Under the pieces are notes generated by a model that searched no databases, had not been told where the DNA came from, and saw only the letters and a program-made list of their open reading frames with translations. Shown here piece after piece: positions 1-6,318 of a stretch of 9,210 bases of DNA (position 1 is the first letter of the stretch; every line of letters begins with the position of its first letter). Where the stretch lies: positions 1-9,210 of the forward strand of contig JAIRRD010000209.1 of NCBI GenBank assembly GCA_031256155.1, in the 5' to 3' direction. The translations under genes and the position numbers were made by a program. The DNA is from Holophagales bacterium (GTDB taxonomy: Bacteria > Acidobacteriota > Holophagae > Holophagales > Holophagaceae).

Positions 1-270
1 CTCTGTAAAACCGCCGCCTTGAACCATAAAACCATCTATGACACGGTGAAAAATTGTCCCACTGTAATACCCGTTTTTTACATAGTTCAAAAAATTTTCA
101 ACAGTTACGGGGGCAAGCGCCGGTTCCAACTCAACCACAACCGGACCGTAACTGGTATGAATACTGACCCTTGGTTTGGTTTGGGACTTGACTTGGGGAG
201 CCTGGACAGGTGCCTCCTGGGCACAGACAGCGAGTGCGCTCAACAAAAGAGTTAAAATTTGCAATTTCAT
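1..270 (-). CDS. Exported cyclophilin-type peptidyl-prolyl isomerase, 3' part cut off
   Basis: Read on the minus strand from ATG at 270, the frame is open to the window edge, giving the first 90 codons. Residues 1-17 form a signal peptide ([17 protein letters not shown], then QEAP), followed by a short Pro/Gln/Lys linker. The cyclophilin fold begins at about residue 35 ([15 protein letters not shown]). The active-site strand [17 protein letters not shown] is intact and carries the Arg, Phe and Gln used for prolyl cis-trans isomerisation in cyclophilins. The layout matches E. coli PpiA, so it probably assists folding of proteins in the periplasm. A GGAG Shine-Dalgarno lies 5 bases before the ATG. 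A palindromic repeat and a tRNA terminator separate it from the tRNA genes upstream, so it is probably a separate transcription unit. The C-terminal half, including the Trp/His region of the active site, is outside the window. Confidence 0.9.
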   Translation of the reverse strand, partial: MKLQILTLLLSALAVCAQEAPVQAPQVKSQTKPRVSIHTSYGPVVVELEPALAPVTVENFLNYVKNGYYSGTIFHRVIDGFMVQGGGFTE

Positions 271-304
271 GCGAACTCCATAATCACATTTGTCCTACAT
301 GAAA

Positions 305-351
305 TATAGCAGTTCCATATCAAAATTGCGGAAAGCAATTTTGATATGGAA
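305..351. repeat. Palindromic repeat copy A (17-bp perfect hairpin)
   Basis: A perfect 17-bp inverted repeat (313-329 and 335-351) encloses a 5-base loop, GGAAA. On its left it adjoins TATAGCAGTT (305-314), which resembles the ends of the other repeats in this window. A second, diverged copy of the palindrome lies at 4881-4905 (arms TCAAAATTGC/GCAATTTTGA, loop GGAAT); its right flank ATGGAA is also shared. There is no T-run after the hairpin on either strand, so it is a poor intrinsic terminator. It lies in the gap between the tRNA unit and the prolyl isomerase gene. Read on the minus strand, TATATT at 308-303 could act as a weak -10 box for that gene, but no good -35 is visible. Confidence 0.7.
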
Positions 352-386
352 GTTTTCGGGCAGTCTTTAATTATTAATAAATCATC

Positions 387-419
387 CCAAAAGAAAACCA
401 CGCTATAAACAGCGTGGTT
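387..419 (-). terminator. Intrinsic terminator of the tRNA unit
   Basis: A 9-bp perfect stem (396-404 AACCACGCT with 411-419 AGCGTGGTT) has a 6-base loop. On the minus strand it is followed directly by TTTTCTTTT. It begins 4 bases after the CCA end of tRNA-Glu, the expected place for rho-independent termination of the Lys-Glu tRNA transcript. Confidence 0.8.
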
Positions 420-422
420 ACT

Positions 423-497
423 TGGTAGGGCTAACGGGATTTGAACCCGTGTTGCCGCCGTGAAAGGGCGGTGTCCTAACCCCTAGACGATAGCCCC
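423..497 (-). tRNA. tRNA-Glu (anticodon TTC)
   Basis: The minus strand from 497 to 423 folds as a standard cloverleaf. The acceptor stem is GGGGCTA/TAGCCCT with one G-T pair. The anticodon stem CCGCC/GGCGG encloses the loop CTTTCAC, giving anticodon TTC (reads GAA/GAG). The T arm is ACGGG-TTCAAAT-CCCGT. The discriminator is A and the CCA tail is encoded (425-423). It lies 11 bases downstream of tRNA-Lys in the same orientation, is probably processed from the same precursor, and is followed by a terminator. Confidence 0.96.
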
Positions 498-508
498 CAG
501 GGTATTTG

Positions 509-584
509 TGGTGGGTCCAGCGCGACTTGAACGCGCGACCAACGGCTTAAAAGGCCGCTGCTCTACCGACTGAGCTATGGACCC
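509..584 (-). tRNA. tRNA-Lys (anticodon TTT)
   Basis: The minus strand from 584 to 509 gives a 76-base cloverleaf. The acceptor stem is GGGTCCA/TGGACCC. The D arm begins AGCTCAGTCGGTAGAGC. The anticodon loop CTTTTAA is on a 5-bp stem, giving anticodon TTT (reads AAA/AAG). The T arm is GCGCG-TTCAAGT-CGCGC. The discriminator is A and the CCA is encoded (511-509). It is the first gene of a two-tRNA unit, with a promoter-like sequence 25-55 bases upstream. Confidence 0.96.
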
Positions 585-608
585 ATGCCGTTGCCGACAG
601 GACACTTG

Positions 609-637
609 AGAATGGCTTGTTTTCAGTACGAAGTCAA
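609..637 (-). promoter_or_regulatory. Probable sigma70-type promoter for the tRNA-Lys/tRNA-Glu unit
   Basis: On the minus strand, TTGACT (637-632) is a 5/6 match to the -35 box. It is followed after exactly 17 bases by CATTCT (614-609), a weaker -10 box (3/6). Predicted transcription would start about 15-20 bases before tRNA-Lys. The position between the chemoreceptor stop codon and the tRNAs supports an independent tRNA promoter. It is called from the motif only. Confidence 0.45.
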
Positions 638-668
638 GGCATTTTTTACGGTGCCTGAGCGGCATTGG

Positions 669-2525
669 CTATAAAGTAAAGTGTGTGGACAATTCGCGCA
701 ATACATTTGCGACATCCGACACTTTTGTCACATTTTCAGCGGCTTTCTTTAGTTCATCTGCCAAGCGCAACACCGCGTTAGCGTTAACTTCGGCTACATC
801 AAACGCAGATTTCATGGATGCGGAGGCAAGTTGGCCAACCTGTACCTGCTCGTCCAAAGTTCTTGATGACTCTTTCGAAATGTCGGCGCTCTTGCGTACG
901 TCTATCCCAATACCATTTATCATTAAACTTAAATCGCTTATAGACTTTGATCCGACTTGAATTTTTCCGTTACTCTCGCTGATCAATTTTTCTATTTCCT
1001 GCACAGCACTTGCCGACCGTTCAGCCAGCTTGCGGATTTCATCTGCTACAACAGCAAATCCTCTGCCATGCTTACCGGCTTTAGCGGCCTCAATCGCGGC
1101 GTTTAGAGACAGCAGATTTGTCCGGCGGGCTATCTGTGAAATGACGGTCGTAATTTTGCTTATTTGTTTCGAACTGGTCAAAATTTCATGCATTGCCTGG
1201 ACAGACTCATTCATTTTTTCAGTGCAGTTATCTGTTTCTTTCAGGGCTTTGGCTATAATATTCGACGATTCATTGCCCATGTTGCACGCTTTTGAAATAT
1301 CAAGCGTCAGTTGATTGATGTCATTTGAAGTTTCGGTGAGAATACTTTGTTGTTTTCTCACACCATCATCTATGCCGTGTGCATCTGCGGATATTTCCCC
1401 CAGTATGCCTGTCATATGGTCAGCCCCAGCGGCAACTTCCTGGGATATGGAGGTAATTTTACTAATACTGCTGTGCAGTGAAGTAAGAGAAGTATCAAGC
1501 GATACCGCCATTTCACCGATTTCATCCTCTGTTTTTAAGCTAGACTCAGGCCGTATGGTCAAATTACCAAGAGCAAGTTCTTTTAACAACTCATCGGTCT
1601 TAATGATTGGTTTTACAATACCGGCAATAATGCGGCGCAAGAGCAATATGGATAGAAAAATGACTGATAGTGCTATAATAATGATTTTAAATATTGCCTT
1701 CCATATGGTACCCATCAATTTGTCTAAATTGCGGCCAATAAACAACATGCCATTTATATCACCCCCCGGGCTTTTTATTGGCATGTAGCCTGTTGTATGT
1801 TTTTTACCCAGAATTACGTTTTCACCGAGGTATGTCTGCCCGTCTTTTAATACATTTTTAATAATGAAATTGTTGGTCAGCTTTGTCCCTACGGCTCTGC
1901 CGCCATCTTTAGCGAGAATTGTGGTCGAAACTCTGGTATCTTCATGAAATATTGTACATTCTATGCTCATCATTTTTTTGAGATCATCCACAAACAAGTG
2001 CTCTGAAATTGCCGAATTTCCTACTAAGACAACGCCTATGACAGAGCTATTCACCATAATCGGGACAGTGGCCACAAATTCGTAACTGGTGGAATTGGTT
2101 TGTTCCACGCCTCTGGCCGGTTTCCCTTTCAGGGCACTTTTTACAGCGGTTGCATTAACCTGGTCGCCTGCCGTTTCGGCATGTGCACGAGCTAAAGCAA
2201 TCCCCCTGCTGTCCATAAAGGTAATAATCGGAACTTTAAACACATCCATGCTGTGTTTCCCTAAACGCTTCAGAGTCGCAACATCTTCCCTTTGAACGGC
2301 CTGTATTATATCCTGATTAGTGGCTATGTCCTCTGCCGTGACATTCAAGGCCAAGAGATTATCTTCAATAAACGCATTGCCCACATGAAGGCAGTTGGTT
2401 ACGAGTGCCTGATCCTGCTCCTTAATATCACTGTACAATGTAGTGATAGATGTAGCCGCAATAACAATTCCTGCAATCATTAAGGAACCCATGCTAGCCA
2501 GTTCAATTCTTTGGCGGAGCCTCAT
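669..2525 (-). CDS. Methyl-accepting chemotaxis protein with periplasmic Cache-type sensor
   Basis: This is a complete 618-residue chemoreceptor. Transmembrane helix 1 is about residues 12-30. The periplasmic sensor covers about 32-270. Its membrane-distal part carries [11 protein letters not shown] and GDQVN; the second part ([11 protein letters not shown], then [18 protein letters not shown], and [12 protein letters not shown]) resembles the fused Cache_3/Cache_2 double sensor of small-ligand receptors. Transmembrane helix 2 is about 274-296, followed by a HAMP domain (about 297-350) and the cytoplasmic signalling hairpin. The tip is at about 460-490 ([16 protein letters not shown], then [18 protein letters not shown]). 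At the tip the usual QTN is RTN and the usual AGE is AGK. There is no C-terminal pentapeptide for CheR/CheB tethering. It should sense an extracellular small molecule and control CheA through CheW; no che gene is nearby, so the ligand is unknown. A GAGG lies 11 bases before the ATG. A 6-bp inverted repeat (2551-2556/2563-2568) upstream is of unclear meaning. Confidence 0.95.
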   Translation of the reverse strand: MRLRQRIELASMGSLMIAGIVIAATSITTLYSDIKEQDQALVTNCLHVGNAFIEDNLLALNVTAEDIATNQDIIQAVQREDVATLKRLGKHSMDVFKVPIITFMDSRGIALARAHAETAGDQVNATAVKSALKGKPARGVEQTNSTSYEFVATVPIMVNSSVIGVVLVGNSAISEHLFVDDLKKMMSIECTIFHEDTRVSTTILAKDGGRAVGTKLTNNFIIKNVLKDGQTYLGENVILGKKHTTGYMPIKSPGGDINGMLFIGRNLDKLMGTIWKAIFKIIIIALSVIFLSILLLRRIIAGIVKPIIKTDELLKELALGNLTIRPESSLKTEDEIGEMAVSLDTSLTSLHSSISKITSISQEVAAGADHMTGILGEISADAHGIDDGVRKQQSILTETSNDINQLTLDISKACNMGNESSNIIAKALKETDNCTEKMNESVQAMHEILTSSKQISKITTVISQIARRTNLLSLNAAIEAAKAGKHGRGFAVVADEIRKLAERSASAVQEIEKLISESNGKIQVGSKSISDLSLMINGIGIDVRKSADISKESSRTLDEQVQVGQLASASMKSAFDVAEVNANAVLRLADELKKAAENVTKVSDVANVLRELSTHFTL

Positions 2526-2578
2526 AACTTCTAAAACCTCAACACAAATTACAGTGTATCGCCACTGTTAATATTTTG

Positions 2579-2908
2579 TTAGAATTTTTTTGTGATTTTT
2601 TCGACCATGGCATTGACCAGTAGTATTTCATCAGGTGTTATATTTTCCAAATGTATTCCGCAGGATACGCATACGGTGGCATTAATCTGAGCAGCGATTA
2701 CAGTGGCAACACGTTGTGCCAATTCGCCCTCTCTGTGGTCTGGCAGGCAAATGAGCGAGCATGAACAGTCAGGACTTGCCAGAGCAACAGCTCCGATATG
2801 GGGTTTGTCGCCGCCGCATATGATTATGTTCCAATCCCGACCTACGGATTTAGCCAGGAAGTGTATGGTCAATCTGCCTATTGTTTCTGATAGTTCTATC
2901 GTATTCAC
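2579..2908 (-). CDS. LpdD-like small protein (prenylated-flavin chaperone-like domain)
   Basis: This is a complete 109-residue cytoplasmic protein starting at GTG (2908-2906), with an AGG 7 bases upstream. The central GGDKPHIGAVALA, the later LPDHREGELAQRVA, and the C-terminal CVSCGIHLENITPDEI are the conserved blocks I associate with LpdD-type proteins, the small partners of UbiD-family decarboxylases such as gallate decarboxylase. In that family the protein is thought to help load prenylated flavin. No UbiD or UbiX homologue lies in the window, so its partner must be elsewhere if it exists. The metal- or cofactor-binding role of the two conserved His residues (in PHIG and GIHLE) is inference. 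It lies 53 bases upstream of the chemoreceptor in the same direction and may share its transcript. It is divergent from recN, with 75 bases between start codons. The family assignment is from memory of the motifs. Confidence 0.7.
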   Translation of the reverse strand: MNTIELSETIGRLTIHFLAKSVGRDWNIIICGGDKPHIGAVALASPDCSCSLICLPDHREGELAQRVATVIAAQINATVCVSCGIHLENITPDEILLVNAMVEKITKKF

Positions 2909-2983
2909 TTTTGGGCCTGTAAAACAAGACAGTTTCGCAAGTGGCTCAGTACATTTTACATGAAATTGCTATACCATCTTAAA

Positions 2984-4657
2984 ATGATTTGTTCACTGCG
3001 CATCAAGAATCTGGCATTAGTAGAAGACCTTGCACTGGAGTTTGAGGATGCCTTTACTGCATTGACGGGAGAAACCGGTGCGGGCAAGAGCCTTTTGGTT
3101 GATGCCCTGGCTCTTCTTCTGGGCATAAGGGGCGATTCAAATGTCGTTCGTATCGGAGCGGATAGGGCGACTGTCGAGGCGGTAGTTGACGGGAGCTTTG
3201 AAAATTGGGACAGACTACTGAAAGAGAAGGGGCTGCCCCCTGAACAACCTGTCGTGCTGCGGCGTGAAGTGGGCGCAAATGGCCGCAGCAGGGCGTGGAT
3301 CAATGGCTCGCCCGTAACTCTTTCTGACATGCGCGACGCAAGCAGGATATGGCTCCGCCTCACCAGCCAGCATGACCATCAAAGCCTACTGAGCGAAGAC
3401 AGACATCTTGGATTATTTGATGAAATTGTCGGTGTCTGCGTTGATTTAAGCACTGAAGCCAATGCTGTGAAAGAAGCGGAAACGCGGTTGAGAGCGCGAA
3501 AAAACAGCGAGGCAAATCGTGAACGGCGCCTGGACGATCTGGCGGAACTGCTAGGTGCCCTCAACAAACTAACTCCAAAACCCAGCGAATGGACTCAGCT
3601 CAAAGCGGAGCGCGAGACATTGCGCCATGCCACACATCTTGAGGATGCATGGAGGGAATCTGCGGGGGCTTTCCGAAGCGCAAGGCCGTATTTGGAATCA
3701 GCAAAGCGCGCCTTGTCGAGAGCTGCGGCCATTATCCCCGATATTCAGTCCGAGCAGGACCGCATGAGAAGCGCCATGATTGAGTTGGATGACCTGCAAG
3801 CCAGATCAGAGGATGAGTGTGTAAAGTGGTCTGGTATGGGCGCGAACAGGCTGGAAGATATAGAAAGCCGCCTTGCGCGGTACGAGCGCCTAGCCAGAAA
3901 GCTATCCTGCGAACCGGATGAACTGTCAGAAAAACAGGCGCTTTTGCGGAGCGAACAGGCGGCTCTGATGGAGGGTGATGAGTCTGTAGCCGAGTTGGAA
4001 AAAGTTCTCGGCATCGTAGCGGAGGCATATCGATCCGCCGCAGAGGAATTGCATTTGCGGCGCCAGGAAGAGATTACGTCCCTGGAGAAAGAGGTACATA
4101 AGCGACTGACGCGGCTCGGCATGGCGGGGGCGAAGCTGCAGATAAGAATGGGTATCAGTGAAGACCCCAGGAGCGTGGTGATTCAGCAAGGGCGTAATGT
4201 CCGCGTTTCGCCTAAAGGTTTCACCTGTCTGGCCTTTTGGATTGAACCCAATGTAGGCGAAGGCTTTCGTCCCCTGGCAAAAATCGCGTCCGGCGGTGAG
4301 CTGAGCCGTCTGATGCTCTCTATGATGGGAGCCGGAAGAGGTATCGGCGAAGAGTTAACGCTGGTACTAGACGAAGTAGATGCCGGTCGTGGAGGCGAAA
4401 CTGCCCTTGCTGTGGGGGAATCAATCCACGAGCTTGGCCAGAGACACCAGATTCTTGTTGTCACACACTTGGCCCAGGTGGCCGCCAGAGCCGACCATCA
4501 TGGCGTTTTGAGTAAGGAGACTGTTTCGGGCAGAACACGCGCTGACCTGACATGGGTTGAGGATGAACAGCGAATAAGAGAATTGGCGCGCCTCCTCTCA
4601 GGGCATCCAGATGGCCCGGAAGCCCAGGCCCACGCCAGAAGTCTGTGCGCTATATAG
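2984..4657 (+). CDS. recN: DNA repair protein RecN
   Basis: RecN is an SMC-like ATPase that acts at DNA double-strand breaks with RecA. The start ATG at 2984 gives 557 residues beginning MICSLRIKNLALVEDL, the usual N-terminus of the family. An in-frame ATG at 2960 would add 8 residues that look non-native, and neither start has a clear Shine-Dalgarno. Numbering from 2984: Walker A GETGAGKS at 29-36, the RecN hallmark QHDHQSL at about 129-135, a coiled-coil arm from about 160 to 375 rich in Glu/Arg/Leu, the ABC signature SGGELSR at about 436-442, Walker B LTLVLDEVD just after, and the H-loop VVTHLAQVAARAD. All ATPase motifs are present and the length is normal (E. coli RecN is 553). The stop codon TAG (4655-4657) lies inside the inverted end of a dispersed repeat, so the last two or three residues probably come from that element. 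No terminator other than repeat hairpins follows. Confidence 0.96.
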   Translation: MICSLRIKNLALVEDLALEFEDAFTALTGETGAGKSLLVDALALLLGIRGDSNVVRIGADRATVEAVVDGSFENWDRLLKEKGLPPEQPVVLRREVGANGRSRAWINGSPVTLSDMRDASRIWLRLTSQHDHQSLLSEDRHLGLFDEIVGVCVDLSTEANAVKEAETRLRARKNSEANRERRLDDLAELLGALNKLTPKPSEWTQLKAERETLRHATHLEDAWRESAGAFRSARPYLESAKRALSRAAAIIPDIQSEQDRMRSAMIELDDLQARSEDECVKWSGMGANRLEDIESRLARYERLARKLSCEPDELSEKQALLRSEQAALMEGDESVAELEKVLGIVAEAYRSAAEELHLRRQEEITSLEKEVHKRLTRLGMAGAKLQIRMGISEDPRSVVIQQGRNVRVSPKGFTCLAFWIEPNVGEGFRPLAKIASGGELSRLMLSMMGAGRGIGEELTLVLDEVDAGRGGETALAVGESIHELGQRHQILVVTHLAQVAARADHHGVLSKETVSGRTRADLTWVEDEQRIRELARLLSGHPDGPEAQAHARSLCAI

Positions 4658-4920
4658 CAATTTTCGCTTTCATAGAGCATTTTGCGCTTGTGATGCTCTC
4701 TTTACGGCAAGCAAAGCTTGCCTAAGAGCACCACGCGGCTGTGATTTGCAAGCAAATCCCAGCTTAGAGCAGTTTTCCTTCTCAAAGTTAAACTGCTCTA
4801 GCCCATTTACGGCGAGCAAAGTCCGCCTATGAGCTGTGACAAGGGCAACCAAATTGGGGAACCGCATTAAATTTAACCGCTCAAAATTGCGGAATGCAAT
4901 TTTGAGATGGAATAGTTATA
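4653..4920. repeat. MITE-like palindromic element B between recN and the RepL-like operon
   Basis: This is a non-coding, hairpin-rich element of about 268 bp. The left end TATAGCAATTTTCGC (4653-4667) and right end AATAGTTATA (4911-4920) are imperfect inverted copies (8 of the outer 10 bases). The first 23 bases (4653-4675) recur exactly, inverted, at 9097-9119. Inside are a hairpin AGAGCAT/ATGCTCT (4674-4698), a module TTTACGGC(A/G)AGCAAAG present twice (4701-4729 and 4806-4834, 24 of 29 bases alike), a hairpin GATTTGC/GCAAATC (4743-4756), an 11-bp stem (4765-4775/4790-4800), and the palindrome TCAAAATTGC/GCAATTTTGA (4881-4905). The same module order recurs in element D. Short open frames on both strands are products of the repeat, with no Shine-Dalgarno or recognisable protein. 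The right boundary is less certain than the left. No transposase is present, so it could have moved only by a trans-acting enzyme. Confidence 0.7.
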
Positions 4921-4950
4921 ATAAAAATGTTGCACCTTGATTATCGGAGG
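4894..4950 (+). promoter_or_regulatory. Probable promoter and strong ribosome binding site of the RepL-like/YoeB-like operon
   Basis: A perfect -10 hexamer TATAAT lies at 4917-4922, straddling the right end of repeat B (TATA from the repeat end plus AT). The -35 position 17 bases upstream (4894-4899, ATGCAA) is poor and lies in the repeat's terminal hairpin, so an activator or an unstructured state may matter. CGGAGG (4945-4950) is followed after 6 bases by ATG at 4957. It fixes that ATG as the start rather than the in-frame ATG at 4927. Confidence 0.55.
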
Positions 4951-4956
4951 TTCAAA

Positions 4957-5724
4957 ATGGCGGCTGAAACGAATATTGTTTCTGAGATTTACAAGAGGGG
5001 ACGAAAAACTTATGAACAAAATCCTTTCATACATGATAGTGGAGAGTTTGAACAAGACATCGCCACAAAAGAGAGCTATTTAAAAAGCAGCCAAACAGTT
5101 TTCGTCCCCAACAGCGGCGACCTCACAGACGGTGGCGAAGCCGGATTCTGGCATGGGCGGGAATTAGATTCCACACATTTTGTAAAGATCTTCGCCAGGG
5201 GTGTAAAAGCACTCAAAGGTCTTACTTCAGCCGGCTCCCGTGTTTTTGAAGTCATATATTGGAAATTGCTTGAAAGAGACATGGTGGATAAAGACCAGGT
5301 CTATTTGGCATTTAACGAGGTTGACCAACACTACACACCAATGGGCAAAGCAACCTACACAAGAGGACTCAAAGAGTTAATAGACAAAGGCCTTCTTGCG
5401 GCAACCCCCAGCATAAACAAATACTGGCTGAACCATGTCTGCATGTGGAGCGGTAAGCGGATTCTGTTCGTGCAGGATTACAGACTGAAAGACGGCCCGT
5501 TAAAACCGCTGAAACCAAAGGCCATTGTTCCCAAAGACCAGCCACCACCATTGGATGATGAGTCAGAGACTTACTTAGACCCAGGTTCCATAGCGGACCA
5601 CCCCGACTTTGGAGCATGCTCAATAGAAGACCTGATGAAAGACAGGGCCTGTCACAGAGCTGGATTAACAGGAAGTCACCCCTGGCGGGATGTGAAACGG
5701 AAAGCCGATGCCTTACACAGTTGA
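4957..5724 (+). CDS. RepL-like winged-helix DNA-binding protein, possible antitoxin partner
   Basis: This is a 255-residue soluble protein; the start is chosen because of the strong CGGAGG 6 bases upstream. Residues 1-70 are polar, with an NPFIHDSGEF block. Residues about 72-176 form the recognisable part. It begins HFVKIFARGVKALKGLTSAG, followed by a helix (SRVFEVIYWKLLERD). The likely recognition helix and wing (TYTRGLKELIDKGLLAA) come next, then YWLNHVCMWSGKRILFVQDY, whose pattern matches the RepL replication/maintenance family (wing ending in an asparagine-plus-aromatic strand and a G-(D/K)-R-(I/V) block). A Pro/Lys linker (181-200) leads to a charged tail (about 201-255; SIEDLMKDR, then HPWRDVKRKADAL) that I do not recognise. 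It is the first gene of an operon and overlaps the next gene by 17 bases. It could be a plasmid-derived replication initiator, a transcriptional autoregulator, or the antitoxin of the following YoeB-like protein. The RepL similarity is fairly secure; the function is not. Confidence 0.7.
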   Translation: MAAETNIVSEIYKRGRKTYEQNPFIHDSGEFEQDIATKESYLKSSQTVFVPNSGDLTDGGEAGFWHGRELDSTHFVKIFARGVKALKGLTSAGSRVFEVIYWKLLERDMVDKDQVYLAFNEVDQHYTPMGKATYTRGLKELIDKGLLAATPSINKYWLNHVCMWSGKRILFVQDYRLKDGPLKPLKPKAIVPKDQPPPLDDESETYLDPGSIADHPDFGACSIEDLMKDRACHRAGLTGSHPWRDVKRKADALHS

Positions 5725-5989
5725 ATTTAAACCACGAGCTGAAAGTCAATATCTGGCCTGGAAAAAACACAAGCCGGAAATCGCCGACTGTATAGACAAG
5801 CTGCTGGAGGCACTGGAAACAGATCCCTACCACGGCATCGGCAGGCCAGAAGAACTACACGGCAATCTGCACGGTTTTCTAAGCCGCAGAATCGCAAAAA
5901 ACCAATGGCTTGTGTACGATGTTACAGGCAGCAAAGTATTTGTTTACAGTTGCCACGGACAATATAGCGATTTAGCTCATTTTGGTTGA
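5708..5989 (+). CDS. YoeB/Txe-family toxin homologue with altered active site
   Basis: This is a 93-residue protein of the RelE-fold YoeB/Txe family, whose members cleave mRNA at the ribosome. Family marks are YTVEFKPRAESQYLAW at the N-terminus, then GIGRPEELHGNLHGFLSRRI in the middle, then LVYDV and SCHGQYSD at the end. By alignment with E. coli YoeB, Glu46 is kept (E48) and Tyr84 is kept (Y86), but catalytic Arg65 is replaced by Trp (W67) and catalytic His83 by Gln (Q85). His83 of this protein, two residues earlier, might partly compensate. It may be weak, inactive, or mechanistically different. The ATG at 5708 overlaps the upstream frame by 17 bases, the coupling usual in toxin-antitoxin operons, with GGAAAG just before it. 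No YefM/Phd/Axe-type antitoxin gene lies upstream or downstream; only the RepL-like protein could serve. Confidence 0.85.
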   Translation: MPYTVEFKPRAESQYLAWKKHKPEIADCIDKLLEALETDPYHGIGRPEELHGNLHGFLSRRIAKNQWLVYDVTGSKVFVYSCHGQYSDLAHFG

Positions 5990-6318
5990 ATCGCTTGTAT
6001 CAAAACAATGCTAAAACCAAGTGAATTTTGGAGCATTTGCTTGTGCTTATGATGTTTCCGCTACTGGTTATCTGCATACCTGCATTTTCGGCGGCGATAA
6101 CTATAGCAATTCCCTTTGGGAATGGCACGGAGTGCCTAAGCTGCGCTGAGAGTGGAGCGAGCCGCCACAGGCGGGGAGCGAAACGGAAAGCGCAGCCACA
6201 AACTGCGGACATAAAGGACAATTAATTGTGGAACCGCTATACATATTCACACCTGTCAAGAATCATTCTGTGCCAAATTGTATATAGTTGTTTTACTTTT
6301 TACTAATGTGGATTAATC
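5990..6318. other. Intergenic region without a credible gene
   Basis: This is the 329-base gap between the YoeB-like gene and pmbA. At 6007-6037 an imperfect hairpin (AATGCT/AGCATT enclosing CCAA/TTGG, with an unpaired AAAA) lies 17 bases past the toxin stop but has no T-run, so termination there is uncertain. The sequence at 6031-6045 (GAGCATTTGCTTGTG) resembles part of repeat B. Repeat C occupies 6102-6241. From 6242 to 6318 there is AT-rich sequence that must hold the pmbA promoter; no convincing -35/-10 pair is visible. Short open frames on both strands run through repeat C and look like by-products. Confidence 0.6.
6102..6241. repeat. MITE-like palindromic element C
   Basis: This 140-bp element has ends TATAGCAATT (6102-6111) and AACCGCTATA (6232-6241); the latter reads TATAGCGGTT on the other strand, 8 of 10 bases alike. 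Inside are hairpins ATTCCC/GGGAAT (6109-6122), GGCAC/GTGCC (6124-6135), and a long stem with GCTGCGCT/AGCGCAGC as outer arms (6140-6196) enclosing CCGCC-ACA-GGCGG. A 12-bp perfect palindrome ACAATTAATTGT (6218-6229) precedes the right end. The block at 6153-6186 recurs inverted near the window end (9168-9204) with one extra base and two substitutions. It is non-coding. Confidence 0.6.

Noticed and set aside
19..255. Plus-strand frame of 78 codons at the window start
   Set aside because: Antisense shadow of the cyclophilin gene, which has clear family motifs on the minus strand.
313..351. 17-bp hairpin considered as an intrinsic terminator
   Set aside because: No T-run on either side, and a second genomic copy at 4881-4905; it behaves as a dispersed repeat.
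483..665. Minus-strand frame of 60 codons covering the tRNA-Lys gene
   Set aside because: It reads through a tRNA and its promoter; not protein coding.
2963..2973. AAATTGCTATA just before the recN start, resembling a repeat end
   Set aside because: Only 11 bases match and no partner end or hairpin modules are nearby; it may be chance or a solo remnant.
4670..4867. Minus-strand frame of 65 codons inside repeat B, with an internally repeated ALLAV/TLLAV pattern
   Set aside because: The internal repetition comes from the duplicated TTTACGGC module; no ribosome binding site or family.
6028..6225. Short plus-strand frame with a hydrophobic start (TTG start), and a minus-strand frame over the same region
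   Set aside because: Both run through repeat C, have no Shine-Dalgarno, use a rare start (plus frame), and match no family; best explained as by-products of the repeat.
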